A stretch of DNA of 64,000 nucleotides from Actinomyces provencensis (GCF_900155435.1 NZ_LT700212.1:2194951-2258950); one strand, 5' to 3'. Shown: positions 25,001 through 33,160, counted from the first letter of the stretch. Notes: generated from the letters alone by a model not told the origin. Made by a program: numbers and translations.

Positions 25001-25630
25001 CTGACGGGCCTGATCAATTTCGTCACCGGCGTGTTCACCGGGAACTGGAGCCAGGCGTGGAATGGGGTCAAGCAGATCTTCTCTGGGTTCGTGGACACCA
25101 TCAAGGGCCTGATCTCCGGGACCCTCAAGACGGTGTTCCAGGACATCCCGCGGATGATCATGGGCGTGTTCTCCGGCGCCGGACGCTGGCTCTGGGACAT
25201 CGGCAAGTCGATCATCGACGGCCTGGTCGACGGACTGAAAAGCGCCTTCGGCAAGGTCAAGGACACCCTCGGGAACCTCACCTCGATGCTACCGGACTGG
25301 AAGGGGCCCGCCTCCCTGGATCGGCGGATTCTGCGCCCGTCGGGTCAGATGGTCATCGAGGGGTTCGAGGACGGACTGGAGGACCGCTTCGCCAGCGTGC
25401 GACGCAACCTCCAGACCTTCACCTCGACCCTCGCAACCACACCCCCGACCAATACATCCACCGCTACCAGCACACAAGCAGATGCGCTCGCGGCGCTGGC
25501 GTCAGGGGCAGGAACGGTGCGTCTGGATCTGGGCGGGATCACCGTGGTGGATCGGAAGGGGCAGATCATCGCGGTCTTGGAGACGGTCGCTGAGGATGTG
25601 GCGATCGACGTCGTAAACAGCAGGGGGTGA
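22073..25630 (+). CDS. tape measure protein
   Basis: At 1185 aa this is the longest phage gene. Residues about 60-165 form coiled coil (Leu-Val-Glu-Val, Gln-Gln-Leu-Glu-Lys-Ala-Gln repeats). Residues about 165-490 are degenerate Ala/Ser/Gly repeats with Phe/Val at fixed spacing. Residues about 495-680 hold the conserved tape measure core (Gly-Thr-Ala-Phe-Gly-Leu-Asp-Glu-Ala and Met-Gly-Thr-Thr-Val-Pro-Gly-Ala-Phe-Lys-Asn). From about 740 to 985 come many hydrophobic membrane-like segments. By the usual 1.5 A per residue the tail would be roughly 175 nm. No lysozyme or peptidase domain is seen. Confidence 0.93.
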   Translation: MADRIVGTAAVSVFPTFKGVRANTQKEATAAGRQFGERFTKSAGNSSKSLSEKVLTPFKSGVSKAAKALSDARLKQADAAGKVAVAEQKLVEVTARYGEGSSQQLRATQQLEKAQRDLATAESNTQVASSRLSEAQERLKVATLETQSATSRLASKVKAAGRDFKSGFNSLDAGKDAATGLSGAFGSLVGSVSRAARGIPTEIGKTFAQVASGVGTELGRLGTQVMSWGAQVAAKTALALMPIRMRVASMATSVGQTLGRIGATIAKPFVAASERVGKVAQTIGSSVAGGLRSARAHVSDFATSVGDTMSRAASRATDPFVRFGKQVGDVLGRARTKATDTASSIGTTFARLGTRLASPFVSFGRKVGGFLSPAVAAVSSRVSSMATAAALGAERMGQAITKPFQGLGSRIGAHLGPVGTAVGALAGKLGPAVGSGVSSMVGRFASGMSSMVQAAGRGVASVTSALANGLSGPATAVVSAAAAGIGVALTKGFSRLTSLDTAQAKLRGLGNDASTVDKIMASAQKSVKGTAFGLDEAATTAAGAVAAGIKPGEALDKVLSTVANSAAATGRPMSEMGAIFNKVATSGKAYTDDIRQVADSGLPIWQKLADAMGVTTDEAQKMASEGKISFEQFRAAAESAAGTVATEMGTTVPGAFKNTMASLGRIGANLLSGIYPKIAPLLQAIMTALGPVEDKAKALGEVIGAKLGPVLDRITTSISKLGEGSGGLVSKLSGLTGGIAPLAGAFIALGTGGLSGVLAKLGPLAKLLPGVGSAAKLLSGPIGLLVGAFAGLVATSPELQGALGGLVSGVFSTLGTIVQSLQPVFSQLMTSLTGVGSVIAGVLAQSIMQLTPVLTMVLSVVGSLVAQILPMLLPVLGQIAMVIAQVLPILVQVVLAILPPLMAVVQALIPVIMQVVAAVLQIISAILPLLPPIAQLIGALLPPLVALFAAVLPPVIALASAIISNLMPVIMGLLNILTGLINFVTGVFTGNWSQAWNGVKQIFSGFVDTIKGLISGTLKTVFQDIPRMIMGVFSGAGRWLWDIGKSIIDGLVDGLKSAFGKVKDTLGNLTSMLPDWKGPASLDRRILRPSGQMVIEGFEDGLEDRFASVRRNLQTFTSTLATTPPTNTSTATSTQADALAALASGAGTVRLDLGGITVVDRKGQIIAVLETVAEDVAIDVVNSRG

Positions 25631-25634
25631 CGTT

Positions 25635-26318
25635 ATGGCAATCGTCGGCTGGGTGGCGACTCACACGGGCCTGCCGAGCCTGCACGTGACAGGGCCCGCC
25701 CTCGTCACGGTTGGGGAGCGCACGCTGTGCGTCGTCGGTGCGGGGTCGGAACGCCTGGTGTCCGATGCGCTGGCAGTTCCCGGCGTGGCCGCCACCTACG
25801 TGGACGGGTCACAGAGCGTGACCCTGACGCGGCGGCCATCGCCGGGCCTGGATGTCGTTTCGAACATCTGGGGGCGGGCGATTCCCATGTTGCGCTGGGA
25901 GCGTGACGAGGGGAAGCGTGAGTGGAACTCCGACGTGGTCCTCTATCCGGGTGGTGGCTCTCGTCGGCCTGAGGTCCTCCCCGCCCGCACGGGGTCCGGG
26001 CGTTTCGTCCTGATGGACCCAGCGCTGGAGGACGAAGCGTGGCGGGTCCTGCAGTCCACGGATTCTCTGATCATTGCGCCAGGTCTACCCGTCCCAGGGC
26101 TCCCGCCACTGATCGCGGTAGATGTCCAGACCGTCGCCCGCTCGATCGCGAGGTGGCGTGATGGGATGCTGCGATTCGAGGTGTCCTGGACGGAGGCGGT
26201 CGGGCAGTCGGGCGCAGCGGAAGTGGTCACCTGGGGCGAATGGCAGGAGTATGACCATGGGTGGAAGAACCGCACGATGTTGGACCTGGCGCGCCTGATC
26301 GCGGGGATGCCGTCATGA
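25635..26318 (+). CDS. distal tail protein
   Basis: The 227-aa protein directly follows the tape measure gene and so is the likely distal tail (Dit-type) ring protein. It has beta-rich N-terminal half (Val-Thr-Leu-Thr-Arg-Arg-Pro-Ser-Pro-Gly) and a C-terminal part with two Trp-rich segments ending in a Asp-Leu-Ala-Arg-Leu helix. Sequence alone would not tell; position does. Confidence 0.65.
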   Translation: MAIVGWVATHTGLPSLHVTGPALVTVGERTLCVVGAGSERLVSDALAVPGVAATYVDGSQSVTLTRRPSPGLDVVSNIWGRAIPMLRWERDEGKREWNSDVVLYPGGGSRRPEVLPARTGSGRFVLMDPALEDEAWRVLQSTDSLIIAPGLPVPGLPPLIAVDVQTVARSIARWRDGMLRFEVSWTEAVGQSGAAEVVTWGEWQEYDHGWKNRTMLDLARLIAGMPS

Positions 26319-27394
26319 GGCCGGGACCTCCCACGGATCTCCTGGCGGACAGTGTGGTGGTGGGGTGTGACCTGTCGGTGGTGCGCGGCCGTGAGGTCCT
26401 CGCTCCTGGCGGTGTGCCCGCGTGGAATGTGGAGCTCGACGAGACCGACGATCGGGTGGTCCCCGGCCAGTTGACGTTCATGGCACCCAGATCGTGGGTC
26501 CCGACCCACCCCCTCGCACCATTGGCGAACTTCGGGCAGCGCGTCCACGTCACCCAGACCCTCACGGCGGGCACTCGGCCGTGGAAGGTGGGGATCGGCT
26601 GGTTCAAGATCGACTCGTGGGAGGAGCAGGACGAGGGCGTGCAGGTCACTGCCCTGGACCTCCTGTCCATCCCGGATGAGGACCCGCTGGTGTGGCCCTC
26701 CAGTCCGCCGGCGGGTGCCACGCTCCTCTCGGAGTTGCGTCGCATGGCCGCCCCCCTCCCGGTGGTCCTGGATGATCCCTCGAACCCGGCGGTCCCGAGG
26801 AACACGCAGTACGCGACGAGCCGGACGGAGAACATCCGTGACCTGTGCTCGAGCTACGGGAAGGACTACGCGGTCCAGGACGACGGGTACCTGCACGTGT
26901 GGGCCCGACGGGATGGTAGGGATCCGGTGGCGACCTACGGCGGCGTGAAGGACCTGGGGACGCCGGGTGCCCGCCCGGGGCGTCTCCTGTCATCCCCGAG
27001 GAAGAGCCTGCCCCGGCGGGCGAACCGATTCACGGTGGTCGGCACCCAGGGCAGTGGCGAGGATGAGCAGCGGTGGAGTGCGACTGTCAGCGCCACCCAG
27101 CCGCCCTACGACCCTGAGGCGTATGGGGTCAAGCATGAGCGCCACGAGATGAACATGGCCACCAGCCAGTCCCAAGTCACTGCAGCGGCGAACACCTACA
27201 TGCGCAACGCAATGATCGCCACGGAGGTCCGCAGCCTGGAGATGCCCTCGGATTCTCGCCTGCAGCGCGGGGATGTCATCAGCGTGCACACGGAGGCTGG
27301 GGAGTTCTTCACGGGGAGGGCCCGGCAGATCTACCTCCCGGTGTCGGATCACAAGAAGAACATGCGAGTGGATGCGGAGGTCCTCCTGTGGTGA
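26315..27394 (+). CDS. baseplate/minor tail protein (gp27-like)
   Basis: I start it at the ATG at 26315, overlapping the upstream stop. The 359-aa protein looks like the tail-hub class: Val-Pro-Gly-Gln-Leu-Thr-Phe-Met-Ala-Pro, Val-Gly-Ile-Gly-Trp-Phe-Lys-Ile-Asp-Ser-Trp, and a later Asn-Arg-Phe-Thr-Val-Val-Gly strand. In actinophages such proteins sit second after the tape measure and bind the fibre. There is no visible enzyme domain. Confidence 0.65.
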   Translation: MRPGPPTDLLADSVVVGCDLSVVRGREVLAPGGVPAWNVELDETDDRVVPGQLTFMAPRSWVPTHPLAPLANFGQRVHVTQTLTAGTRPWKVGIGWFKIDSWEEQDEGVQVTALDLLSIPDEDPLVWPSSPPAGATLLSELRRMAAPLPVVLDDPSNPAVPRNTQYATSRTENIRDLCSSYGKDYAVQDDGYLHVWARRDGRDPVATYGGVKDLGTPGARPGRLLSSPRKSLPRRANRFTVVGTQGSGEDEQRWSATVSATQPPYDPEAYGVKHERHEMNMATSQSQVTAAANTYMRNAMIATEVRSLEMPSDSRLQRGDVISVHTEAGEFFTGRARQIYLPVSDHKKNMRVDAEVLLW

Positions 27395-28197
27395 CGAAAC
27401 GACGGTTCCTGGACGTCAAGCCCGACGATGCGGCCGCGACCGCGGGGCAGCTGTCGCAGCGGGATTCCTGGGTGTCGGCCACCATCACCGAGCAGGTCGA
27501 CCAGACGAACGTCGCGATCCGTATCGACGGAACCCCCGACGATCTCCCTGACGTGGTGGCGCCCTCGGAGTCCGGTGTCAGTGCCGTGGGCGCGTCGGTG
27601 CGGGCCCTGCGGGACTCGACGGGACGGGTGACGAAGGTCAGCATCCCCGACCGGATCCCTGAGGGCGCGGTGACCTTCTCGGTGGGTGTGACGGGTGAGC
27701 GTCTCGTGCAGCTGGATGCGACCACCGCAGCGCAGGGTGCCCAGCTGGACGCCGCGCAGGTGGCTCTCGACGAGGCGCGCGCCAAGCTGGAGGATCCCGA
27801 GACGGGACTGGATGCCGCCCAGACGAAGGCTGATGCCGCCGTGAGGGACGCGGTCGAGGCTCTCTCGGCCGCGAGCCAGGCCGTGGAGGACGCTTCCTCT
27901 GCTGTGGTCCTGCGAGTGGATTCTTCCAGGGGCTTGGTGTTCAAGAACAGCATGGTGTCCACCGTGCTGTCGGTGAGTGTGTTCGCGAAGGGGCGCACGA
28001 TCACGGACATCGTGGACCTGCATGACGTGTTCGGTGCGGGCGCTTTCCTGGAGTGGCAGTGGCGTCGCCTGGACGATTCAGATTTCGGTGTGATCTCCAG
28101 TGAGGACACGCGCATCGGAGCAGGAGGCTTCACTCTCACGGTGAGCCCGGCGGATGTGGACACGAAGACCGTGTTCATGTGTGTCTTGAAGACCTGA
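27388..28197 (+). CDS. minor tail protein with coiled coil
   Basis: The 269-aa protein starts with GTG and overlaps the hub gene. A central coiled coil (about residues 110-165, Ala/Gln/Asp repeats) joins an N-terminal region to a C-terminal beta domain that begins Ser-Ser-Arg-Gly-Leu-Val-Phe-Lys-Asn-Ser. The same motif recurs as Ser-Ser-Asn-Gly-Phe-Ile-Phe-Lys-Asn-Ser in the next gene, so the two proteins share a module. It is likely a fibre-shaft protein. Confidence 0.65.
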   Translation: MVTKRRFLDVKPDDAAATAGQLSQRDSWVSATITEQVDQTNVAIRIDGTPDDLPDVVAPSESGVSAVGASVRALRDSTGRVTKVSIPDRIPEGAVTFSVGVTGERLVQLDATTAAQGAQLDAAQVALDEARAKLEDPETGLDAAQTKADAAVRDAVEALSAASQAVEDASSAVVLRVDSSRGLVFKNSMVSTVLSVSVFAKGRTITDIVDLHDVFGAGAFLEWQWRRLDDSDFGVISSEDTRIGAGGFTLTVSPADVDTKTVFMCVLKT

Positions 28198-28259
28198 CCC
28201 GCCTCACGCACCCCTCAACCCGCATGTAGCACCCCCCTCTTCCGGAAGGCAGGACAGTC

Positions 28260-29291
28260 ATGGCTCAGAAAGCCGCAGATCAAGTCACCATCGTCGATGT
28301 CACCGACGCGTACAGCGTGATCCTCACCAGCGAGGCGTATACGTTCCCCGGCACTACGTCGGCCGCGAAGGCGGGTTCCACGACTACGCAGGTCGTGGCG
28401 ATGCTGGGGGCGGATCAGGTGGCCGCCACGGTGACACTGTCTGAGATCACGGCGCCCAGTGGGGTGACGGTGACAAAGGACACGGACGCGACAGCGCCCA
28501 CCCTGACTATCACGGTGAGCACGTCGGTGACCGCACCGGGCAACGTGAAAATCCCGGTGCACATCGGGGACGTGACCATCGTGAAGTCCTTCTCGTTCGC
28601 GATTGCGTTCACGGGTGCTGGTGGCAACGCGGGCAAGGGTATCTCGTCCACGAAGGTGGAGTATCAGGCCGGATCGAGTGGCACAAGCGCACCAACCGGC
28701 GCGTGGTCCACTTCGATCCCCTCCGTGGGCGCCGGCCAGTTCCTGTGGACCAGGACGACCTACACATACACGGACACCTCCACGGTCACGTCCTACGCGG
28801 TCGGCATGATGGGCCAGAAGGGGGACCCAGGCAGCGCCGGTAAGGGCGTGAAGCAGGCGGACGTGACCTACCAGGTGGGGAACAGTGGGAGTACTCCTCC
28901 AACCGGCACGTGGGCGGTGTCGATCCCGACCACTCCCCAGGGACAGTTCTTGTGGACCCGGACAGTGACGACCTACACCGACAATGCGATCAGCACCACG
29001 TACAGCGTGGCTCGCGCTGGCGTGGACGGTTCGGACGGTGCGGACGCCATCACCCTCGTCGTCACCTCCAGCAACGGGTTCATCTTCAAGAACAGTGCCA
29101 TCGCGACGGTGCTCACCGCCCACGTCTACAAGGCAGGCGTGGAAGTCACCGGGGCAGAGCTGACGGCGCTGGGGACCATCAAGTGGTACAAGGACGGGTC
29201 CAGCACGGCTGCTGCCACTGGTGCCACGCTGACGATTGACGCGGGCCAGGTGTCTGGGAAGGCGTCCTACACGGCCCAGTTGGAGGGATGA
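28260..29291 (+). CDS. tail fibre protein with tandem beta repeats and collagen-like insert
   Basis: The 343-aa protein contains two copies of a roughly 65-residue module (Lys-Gly-Ile/Val... Val-Glu/Thr-Tyr-Gln ... Pro-Thr-Gly-x-Trp ... Gln-Phe-Leu-Trp-Thr-Arg-Thr). A short collagen-like Gly-Asp-Pro-Gly insert lies between them. The C terminus has the Phe-Lys-Asn-Ser beta domain seen in the upstream gene. Such repeats make extended tail tips that meet the cell surface. Its ATG follows a GGAAGGCAGG ribosome site. Confidence 0.75.
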   Translation: MAQKAADQVTIVDVTDAYSVILTSEAYTFPGTTSAAKAGSTTTQVVAMLGADQVAATVTLSEITAPSGVTVTKDTDATAPTLTITVSTSVTAPGNVKIPVHIGDVTIVKSFSFAIAFTGAGGNAGKGISSTKVEYQAGSSGTSAPTGAWSTSIPSVGAGQFLWTRTTYTYTDTSTVTSYAVGMMGQKGDPGSAGKGVKQADVTYQVGNSGSTPPTGTWAVSIPTTPQGQFLWTRTVTTYTDNAISTTYSVARAGVDGSDGADAITLVVTSSNGFIFKNSAIATVLTAHVYKAGVEVTGAELTALGTIKWYKDGSSTAAATGATLTIDAGQVSGKASYTAQLEG

Positions 29292-29292
29292 C

Positions 29293-29619
29293 ATGGCCAC
29301 GAACCTCTGGCCCAACCAGTGGTGCGAGGCGTCCGGGCCTGTCATCGGTTCGGTCGCGGCCGATGTTGACGCCCCGGAGCATGGGGGCGTGTTCACGCTG
29401 GCGGGCAGGGACCATCGTCCACCGGAGCCGTTCCGGAGCCTGCCGGTGGTTGAAGGTGAGCGACAGCTCGTCCAGTTCGCCGCCCGCCGAGTGTCTGGAA
29501 CCAAGTCCCTGAATGTCGGAACGTGGGGCACGTCGGGAACTAACACGGGACCCCGCGACTACGTGTCTGCCACGAAGATTGCGGACCTCCCCGGCGGGGG
29601 GGGGGTGGGCGCTCTATGA
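29293..29619 (+). CDS. tail tip protein, N-terminal fragment ended by G-tract frameshift
   Basis: The ATG at 29293 follows a GGAGGG ribosome site right after the fibre gene. It reads as a good protein (Asn-Leu-Trp-Pro-Asn-Gln-Trp-Cys-Glu-Ala) for about 100 codons, enters a run of ten G (29596-29605), and stops at 29619 after 108 residues. With nine G the frame would continue as Trp-Ala-Leu-Tyr-Glu-Arg-Glu into the 524 residues read in the next frame, giving about 628 aa. The fragment would not make a working fibre by itself. Confidence 0.75.
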   Translation: MATNLWPNQWCEASGPVIGSVAADVDAPEHGGVFTLAGRDHRPPEPFRSLPVVEGERQLVQFAARRVSGTKSLNVGTWGTSGTNTGPRDYVSATKIADLPGGGGVGAL

Positions 29620-31180
29620 GCGTGAGATTCAGTACCAGTCCGGCGTCACGGCGGGAGGATTCTTCTTCCAGATCGAACAGGCCACATCGGGTGGGGACAC
29701 GATGTGGCAGGTTGCGGGGCCGCTCATGTGGAAGCGGGTGGCCGACATGGCTGTGAAAGCCCGCGATGACGTCACGCTCGCCGCCCTTACTGACGTTGCC
29801 AACGTGCGCCGCTACTACCTACTCCAGTCCTCGACCCTCAACCCGCCCGCAGCGCCCACCTCGAACCCCGCGCCCTCCCCGTGGGTGACGGCGGAGCCGA
29901 CCTACACGGAGGGCTCCACCACCAGCCTCTACACGGTCGACCTCACGGTCTTCACCGACGGCACCTTCGACTACTCGGCCGTGTCGAAATCCTCCAGCTA
30001 CGAGGCGGCGAAGAGCGCTTTCAACAAGGCGGTCGCGGCGACCAACGTGGCGAACGCGGCCCTCGCCGCCGTCCCCCCGTTCGTGCAGCAGGCCACCCCG
30101 AGTGCCACGGTGGTGGGTCAGTTGTGGTTCCCCCTGGACGCCTCCGGCCGCATGATCGGCATGAAGCGCGCCTCCAAGACGGGCACCAGCGGGTGGGTGG
30201 ACTACCTGTGGATGGCAGGGCGGATCCTCGTCCCCGGCAGCGTCGGCACGACCGAGATCGGCCCTGACGGTGTGCTTGCGGCCAACATCAAGGCCAGCAA
30301 CGAACTGTGGGCCAAGCTCGCGAGCTTCGCGAAGGTCACCACCGGCATGCTCATCGCAGGCAACGCCACCATCACCGAGGACCTCCTGGCCAACGTAATC
30401 ACGGGCATCATCATCCGTGGCGGCCTGTTTGAGGCGGGCGGCGGCTCGCTTCCCATGGTGCGTATCGGGCCCCTGTCCGGGCAGGTCGGTGTGGGTGACA
30501 CCTATGGGGTGCAGATCACTACACCCAACAACAGTGAAAACGGCAGCGCAGTCCTCGGAGTGGACCCAACTGGCCCCTACATGGAGTTCTACGACGGGAC
30601 AGGCAAGCAGGTCCTGGCTACGGACAAGACCGGCGTGCGTGTCGTGAATCAGATCAGCGGCGGAATGGTTGATATCTCGCTCCTAGCCGCGAACACAATG
30701 AGCTGGTCGATCACTGACACGTTCGACATGAAATTCTGGGAGGCCGGGGCAGGAACAACCCCATGGTGGGGGCCCTACTTCTTCCGCACCGCCGATGGCG
30801 CCTACGTGTCCAAGGACATCGGTGCCGTCGGCTCGTTCACCACGCCCACAGGAAAGGTCATGATCCAGGGCGGAGTTGACATCGGCAGTGCGCCCACCTA
30901 CCAGATCGGCGCGTCCGTCCAGTGGGGCATCTACACATCTGACCCCACGTCCTACGGGCGCGGTGACACGATGAAGACCATCGTCGGCGGGAGAGGCAGG
31001 GCTGAATGCGCGCGGCATATCGGGGGGGTCGGACAGCTCATGAACGGCAGCGAAGTTGTCACGGGCCTCACTCCCGGACAGAAGTACTGGATCGCCCCGT
31101 TCTACTGGTGCTACAGCATGGGAGCGCTCATCTCGAAGCCAATCAAGAGTCTATGGGTATCCGTCTCCCCCATCACGTGA
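29513..31180 (+). CDS. tail tip protein, C-terminal part in shifted frame
   Basis: Real coding in this frame begins at about 29606, just after the G tract, and runs for about 524 residues; the earlier 30 codons are out-of-frame noise. It includes a beta domain (Tyr-Thr-Glu-Gly-Ser-Thr-Thr), a prophage tail-like region (Gly-Thr-Thr-Glu-Ile-Gly-Pro-Asp-Gly-Val-Leu-Ala-Ala-Asn-Ile) typical of fibre-tip proteins, and a long beta-rich end, probably the receptor-facing part. It has no good start of its own, so in this state it is probably silent. Confidence 0.75.
   Translation: MSERGARRELTRDPATTCLPRRLRTSPAGGGWALYEREIQYQSGVTAGGFFFQIEQATSGGDTMWQVAGPLMWKRVADMAVKARDDVTLAALTDVANVRRYYLLQSSTLNPPAAPTSNPAPSPWVTAEPTYTEGSTTSLYTVDLTVFTDGTFDYSAVSKSSSYEAAKSAFNKAVAATNVANAALAAVPPFVQQATPSATVVGQLWFPLDASGRMIGMKRASKTGTSGWVDYLWMAGRILVPGSVGTTEIGPDGVLAANIKASNELWAKLASFAKVTTGMLIAGNATITEDLLANVITGIIIRGGLFEAGGGSLPMVRIGPLSGQVGVGDTYGVQITTPNNSENGSAVLGVDPTGPYMEFYDGTGKQVLATDKTGVRVVNQISGGMVDISLLAANTMSWSITDTFDMKFWEAGAGTTPWWGPYFFRTADGAYVSKDIGAVGSFTTPTGKVMIQGGVDIGSAPTYQIGASVQWGIYTSDPTSYGRGDTMKTIVGGRGRAECARHIGGVGQLMNGSEVVTGLTPGQKYWIAPFYWCYSMGALISKPIKSLWVSVSPIT
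29596..29605 (+). repeat. G10 homopolymer tract at frameshift point
   Basis: Ten consecutive G lie exactly where the two halves of the tail tip gene change frame. Removal of one G (or addition of two) restores a single frame. Such a tract is a classic slipped-strand phase-variation switch, but is also where sequencing or assembly errs most. Confidence 0.85.
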
Positions 31181-31193
31181 AAGAGAAGTTGCC

Positions 31194-31397
31194 ATGGATG
31201 AACAGCAGATACGAGAGATAAGCGACACCGACCTGGCAGACCAGGCCAGCGTCTATGCGGCCGAGCAGTCACGCCGCCAACTTCTGGCCGACACCATCAA
31301 TACCAGGATCATCCCAGCTGCCCGAGATTATCTCGCAGCAGGCGGAACGTGCGACGCCATACGCGCCGCACTCACAACTCTTGAGGAGGACCAGTGA
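31194..31397 (+). CDS. small helical phage protein, 67 aa
   Basis: I start it at the ATG at 31194 after an AAGAGAAG ribosome site. The protein is almost all helix (Ala-Asp-Gln-Ala-Ser-Val-Tyr-Ala-Ala-Glu-Gln) with an acidic C-terminal end. It lies between the tail tip gene and another tail gene and overlaps the latter by four bases. It could be a fibre chaperone; no family recognised. Confidence 0.55.
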   Translation: MDEQQIREISDTDLADQASVYAAEQSRRQLLADTINTRIIPAARDYLAAGGTCDAIRAALTTLEEDQ

Positions 31398-32032
31398 GCA
31401 CGCAGCACAGGAAGGGCGTCGTAATTCCCAGCGCGGGAGATGACCTGCTCGACGCGTGGGTCGTCGCGGTTGACACTGCTGGCATCATCACCCACGCCTC
31501 CAGCGTCGCAAGCGCTCGCGTTGCCCTCACCCAGTGGGAGACCGCCGGAGCGGCCCCCACGACCGACCACCCCGCCTACTTCGACGTCAATGGCATCTTC
31601 TACAAGGCCGACGGAACGAAGAATCACACCACCTGGGTCCTTAAGCCGTGGAATGAGAAGGAGTTCGTGGAGCAGGCGATCGGGTCTGGTGCCACGGTCT
31701 CGGTCGGGAACGGCGAGTTCAAGGGCATTCTGAAGTCCACTCTTCCTGTGCGCCCGTACGACAGGATGGTCACCGCGCACGGCCTCGTCTGGGGTGTCGC
31801 GACGGGCAGTCTCGGCGTCGATATGCGTATCGGTGACGATCATGTTGCTGCGCAGTTCTGGGCGGGCGGTAACTCGCAGTTCGCAATCAACACCGGCAAG
31901 GTTCCTGCTGGCGTCGCGCCGGACATCGAGGTGGGCGTGATCGGCTTTAGTGGTGGTGGGAGTCTTCGCGTGTCTGTTGATGACAAGTGGGTGCGACTCG
32001 TCGTGACGGCGGACCCCATCACCATGGCCTGA
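31394..32032 (+). CDS. tail-associated protein, 212 aa
   Basis: GTG start at 31394 overlaps the upstream stop. The N-terminal half carries a Trp-Val-Val-Ala-Val-Asp strand and Tyr-Phe-Asp-Val-Asn-Gly-Ile-Phe-Tyr-Lys-Ala-Asp-Gly-Thr; the C-terminal half is a beta-rich domain with many Gly/Val. It is the last gene before the terminator that precedes the lysis genes, so probably a further minor tail or tip protein. Family not recognised. Confidence 0.6.
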   Translation: MSTQHRKGVVIPSAGDDLLDAWVVAVDTAGIITHASSVASARVALTQWETAGAAPTTDHPAYFDVNGIFYKADGTKNHTTWVLKPWNEKEFVEQAIGSGATVSVGNGEFKGILKSTLPVRPYDRMVTAHGLVWGVATGSLGVDMRIGDDHVAAQFWAGGNSQFAINTGKVPAGVAPDIEVGVIGFSGGGSLRVSVDDKWVRLVVTADPITMA

Positions 32033-32049
32033 CCTCACTCTCGAACCCC

Positions 32050-32082
32050 ACGCCCCTCGCCACACGGCAGGGGCGTTTCTCA
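32050..32082 (+). terminator. rho-independent terminator between tail and lysis genes
   Basis: ACGCCCCT (32050-32057) pairs with AGGGGCGT (32069-32076), an 8-bp stem with an 11-base loop, followed by TTTCTC. It lies 18 bases beyond the last tail gene. Confidence 0.7.
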
Positions 32083-32111
32083 TGCCCACCAGTCCCCGAG
32101 GAGGACGCATC

Positions 32112-32990
32112 ATGACCGCACAGGCAGCACTTGACATCGCAGCAGCTGACATCGGGTACTACGCTCCCGACGACCCAGAGCCCGGCTCGGCGGCCGGACG
32201 TTGGCTCGCCGACAAGCTCAACCAACCGTGGCTGCGGGGCCCATCCACGCGGATCTGGTGGTGCATGGCCGCCGTCAGCATGTGGGTTTACAAGTCTGGC
32301 GGACGGATGCCGGGTGGCCCCCAGTTCAACACGGACGCCGCCGTGGCCGCCGCGCGGCGGGAGAACCGCCTCGTCGACAAGAACGACACGCAGGTTGGCG
32401 ACGTCCTGATCTATGACTGGAACTACGGGACCATGGCAACCGACCACACGGGCCTGTGCCTGGACCCGTCCAGCGATTCGGTCGTCATCGCCATTGAGGG
32501 CAACACGTCCTCGGGCAACGCTGGCAGCCAGTCAGCAGGCAATGGCGTGTACCGCCGCACCCGCGACTGGGATGACGTGCGCTACGTGATCCGCCCCTAC
32601 TACGACGGATCTCCCACCACAAACTCCGCAACCTCGGCCCCCAACCTCAAGGTTGACGGCTGGTGGGGCGAGGAGACGAGCTACTGGCTGCAGATCGCCC
32701 TGGGGACGCCCGCAGACAAGATCGTCTCCAGCCAGGACGTCTACTGGGAGTCCCGCAATCCGGGCCTGGGCACCGGCTGGGAGTGGGTGAACTCCGAGGA
32801 TGCCGAGGGGTCCCAGCTCATCGAGGCCATCCAGCGCAAGGTTGGAGCCCCGCCTGACCGTCTCATCGGCCCCGACACGATCCGCCACATCCAGGACCAC
32901 AAGGGCACTCCGGTCGACGGGCGGATCGACGAGTACAGCCAGTGCGTCATGCGGATCCAGAAGGACCTCAATGCGGGCCTTGGATTCTGA
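32112..32990 (+). CDS. lysA: endolysin with CHAP domain
   Basis: ATG at 32112 is preceded by GAGGAGG about ten bases away. The 292-aa protein starts with a CHAP amidase/peptidase: Cys51 in Trp-Trp-Cys-Met-Ala-Ala, His112 in Asp-His-Thr-Gly, and Glu129/Asn131 in Glu-Gly-Asn-Thr. Residues about 175-292 resemble a double peptidoglycan-binding module (Val-Asp-Gly-Trp-Trp-Gly, and Val-Asp-Gly-Arg-Ile-Asp near the end). It would cut the host wall at the end of infection. No signal peptide, so release depends on the holin. Confidence 0.88.
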   Translation: MTAQAALDIAAADIGYYAPDDPEPGSAAGRWLADKLNQPWLRGPSTRIWWCMAAVSMWVYKSGGRMPGGPQFNTDAAVAAARRENRLVDKNDTQVGDVLIYDWNYGTMATDHTGLCLDPSSDSVVIAIEGNTSSGNAGSQSAGNGVYRRTRDWDDVRYVIRPYYDGSPTTNSATSAPNLKVDGWWGEETSYWLQIALGTPADKIVSSQDVYWESRNPGLGTGWEWVNSEDAEGSQLIEAIQRKVGAPPDRLIGPDTIRHIQDHKGTPVDGRIDEYSQCVMRIQKDLNAGLGF

Positions 32991-33147
32991 CCCAGCCCGT
33001 GAGGCTCTCACCGTCACCCTGGCCGCTGTCGTGGCGGGCGTGGCGGTGGGAGCCCTCACGTGGGGCGTGATCATCACGATCCAGCTCACCCGCCTCCTCC
33101 ACGTCTTGACCCTCCTGGCCGAGGCGCTCGCCAACCAACCGCTCTGA
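32971..33147 (+). CDS. small membrane protein, holin candidate, 58 aa
   Basis: The ATG at 32971 lies inside the endolysin end. The 58-residue protein has a single membrane segment of about 25 residues (Val-Thr-Leu-Ala-Ala-Val-Val-Ala-Gly-Val-Ala-Val-Gly) preceded by a charged N terminus and followed by a short amphipathic end. Overlap with lysA and the neighbouring second holin candidate support a lysis role. Confidence 0.6.
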   Translation: MRALDSDPAREALTVTLAAVVAGVAVGALTWGVIITIQLTRLLHVLTLLAEALANQPL

Positions 33148-33160
33148 AAGGAGCACACGC

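Noticed and set aside
28260-31180. Diversity-generating retroelement acting on the tail genes
   Set aside because: No reverse transcriptase and no template/variable repeat pair were seen; the G tract explains the variation signal better.
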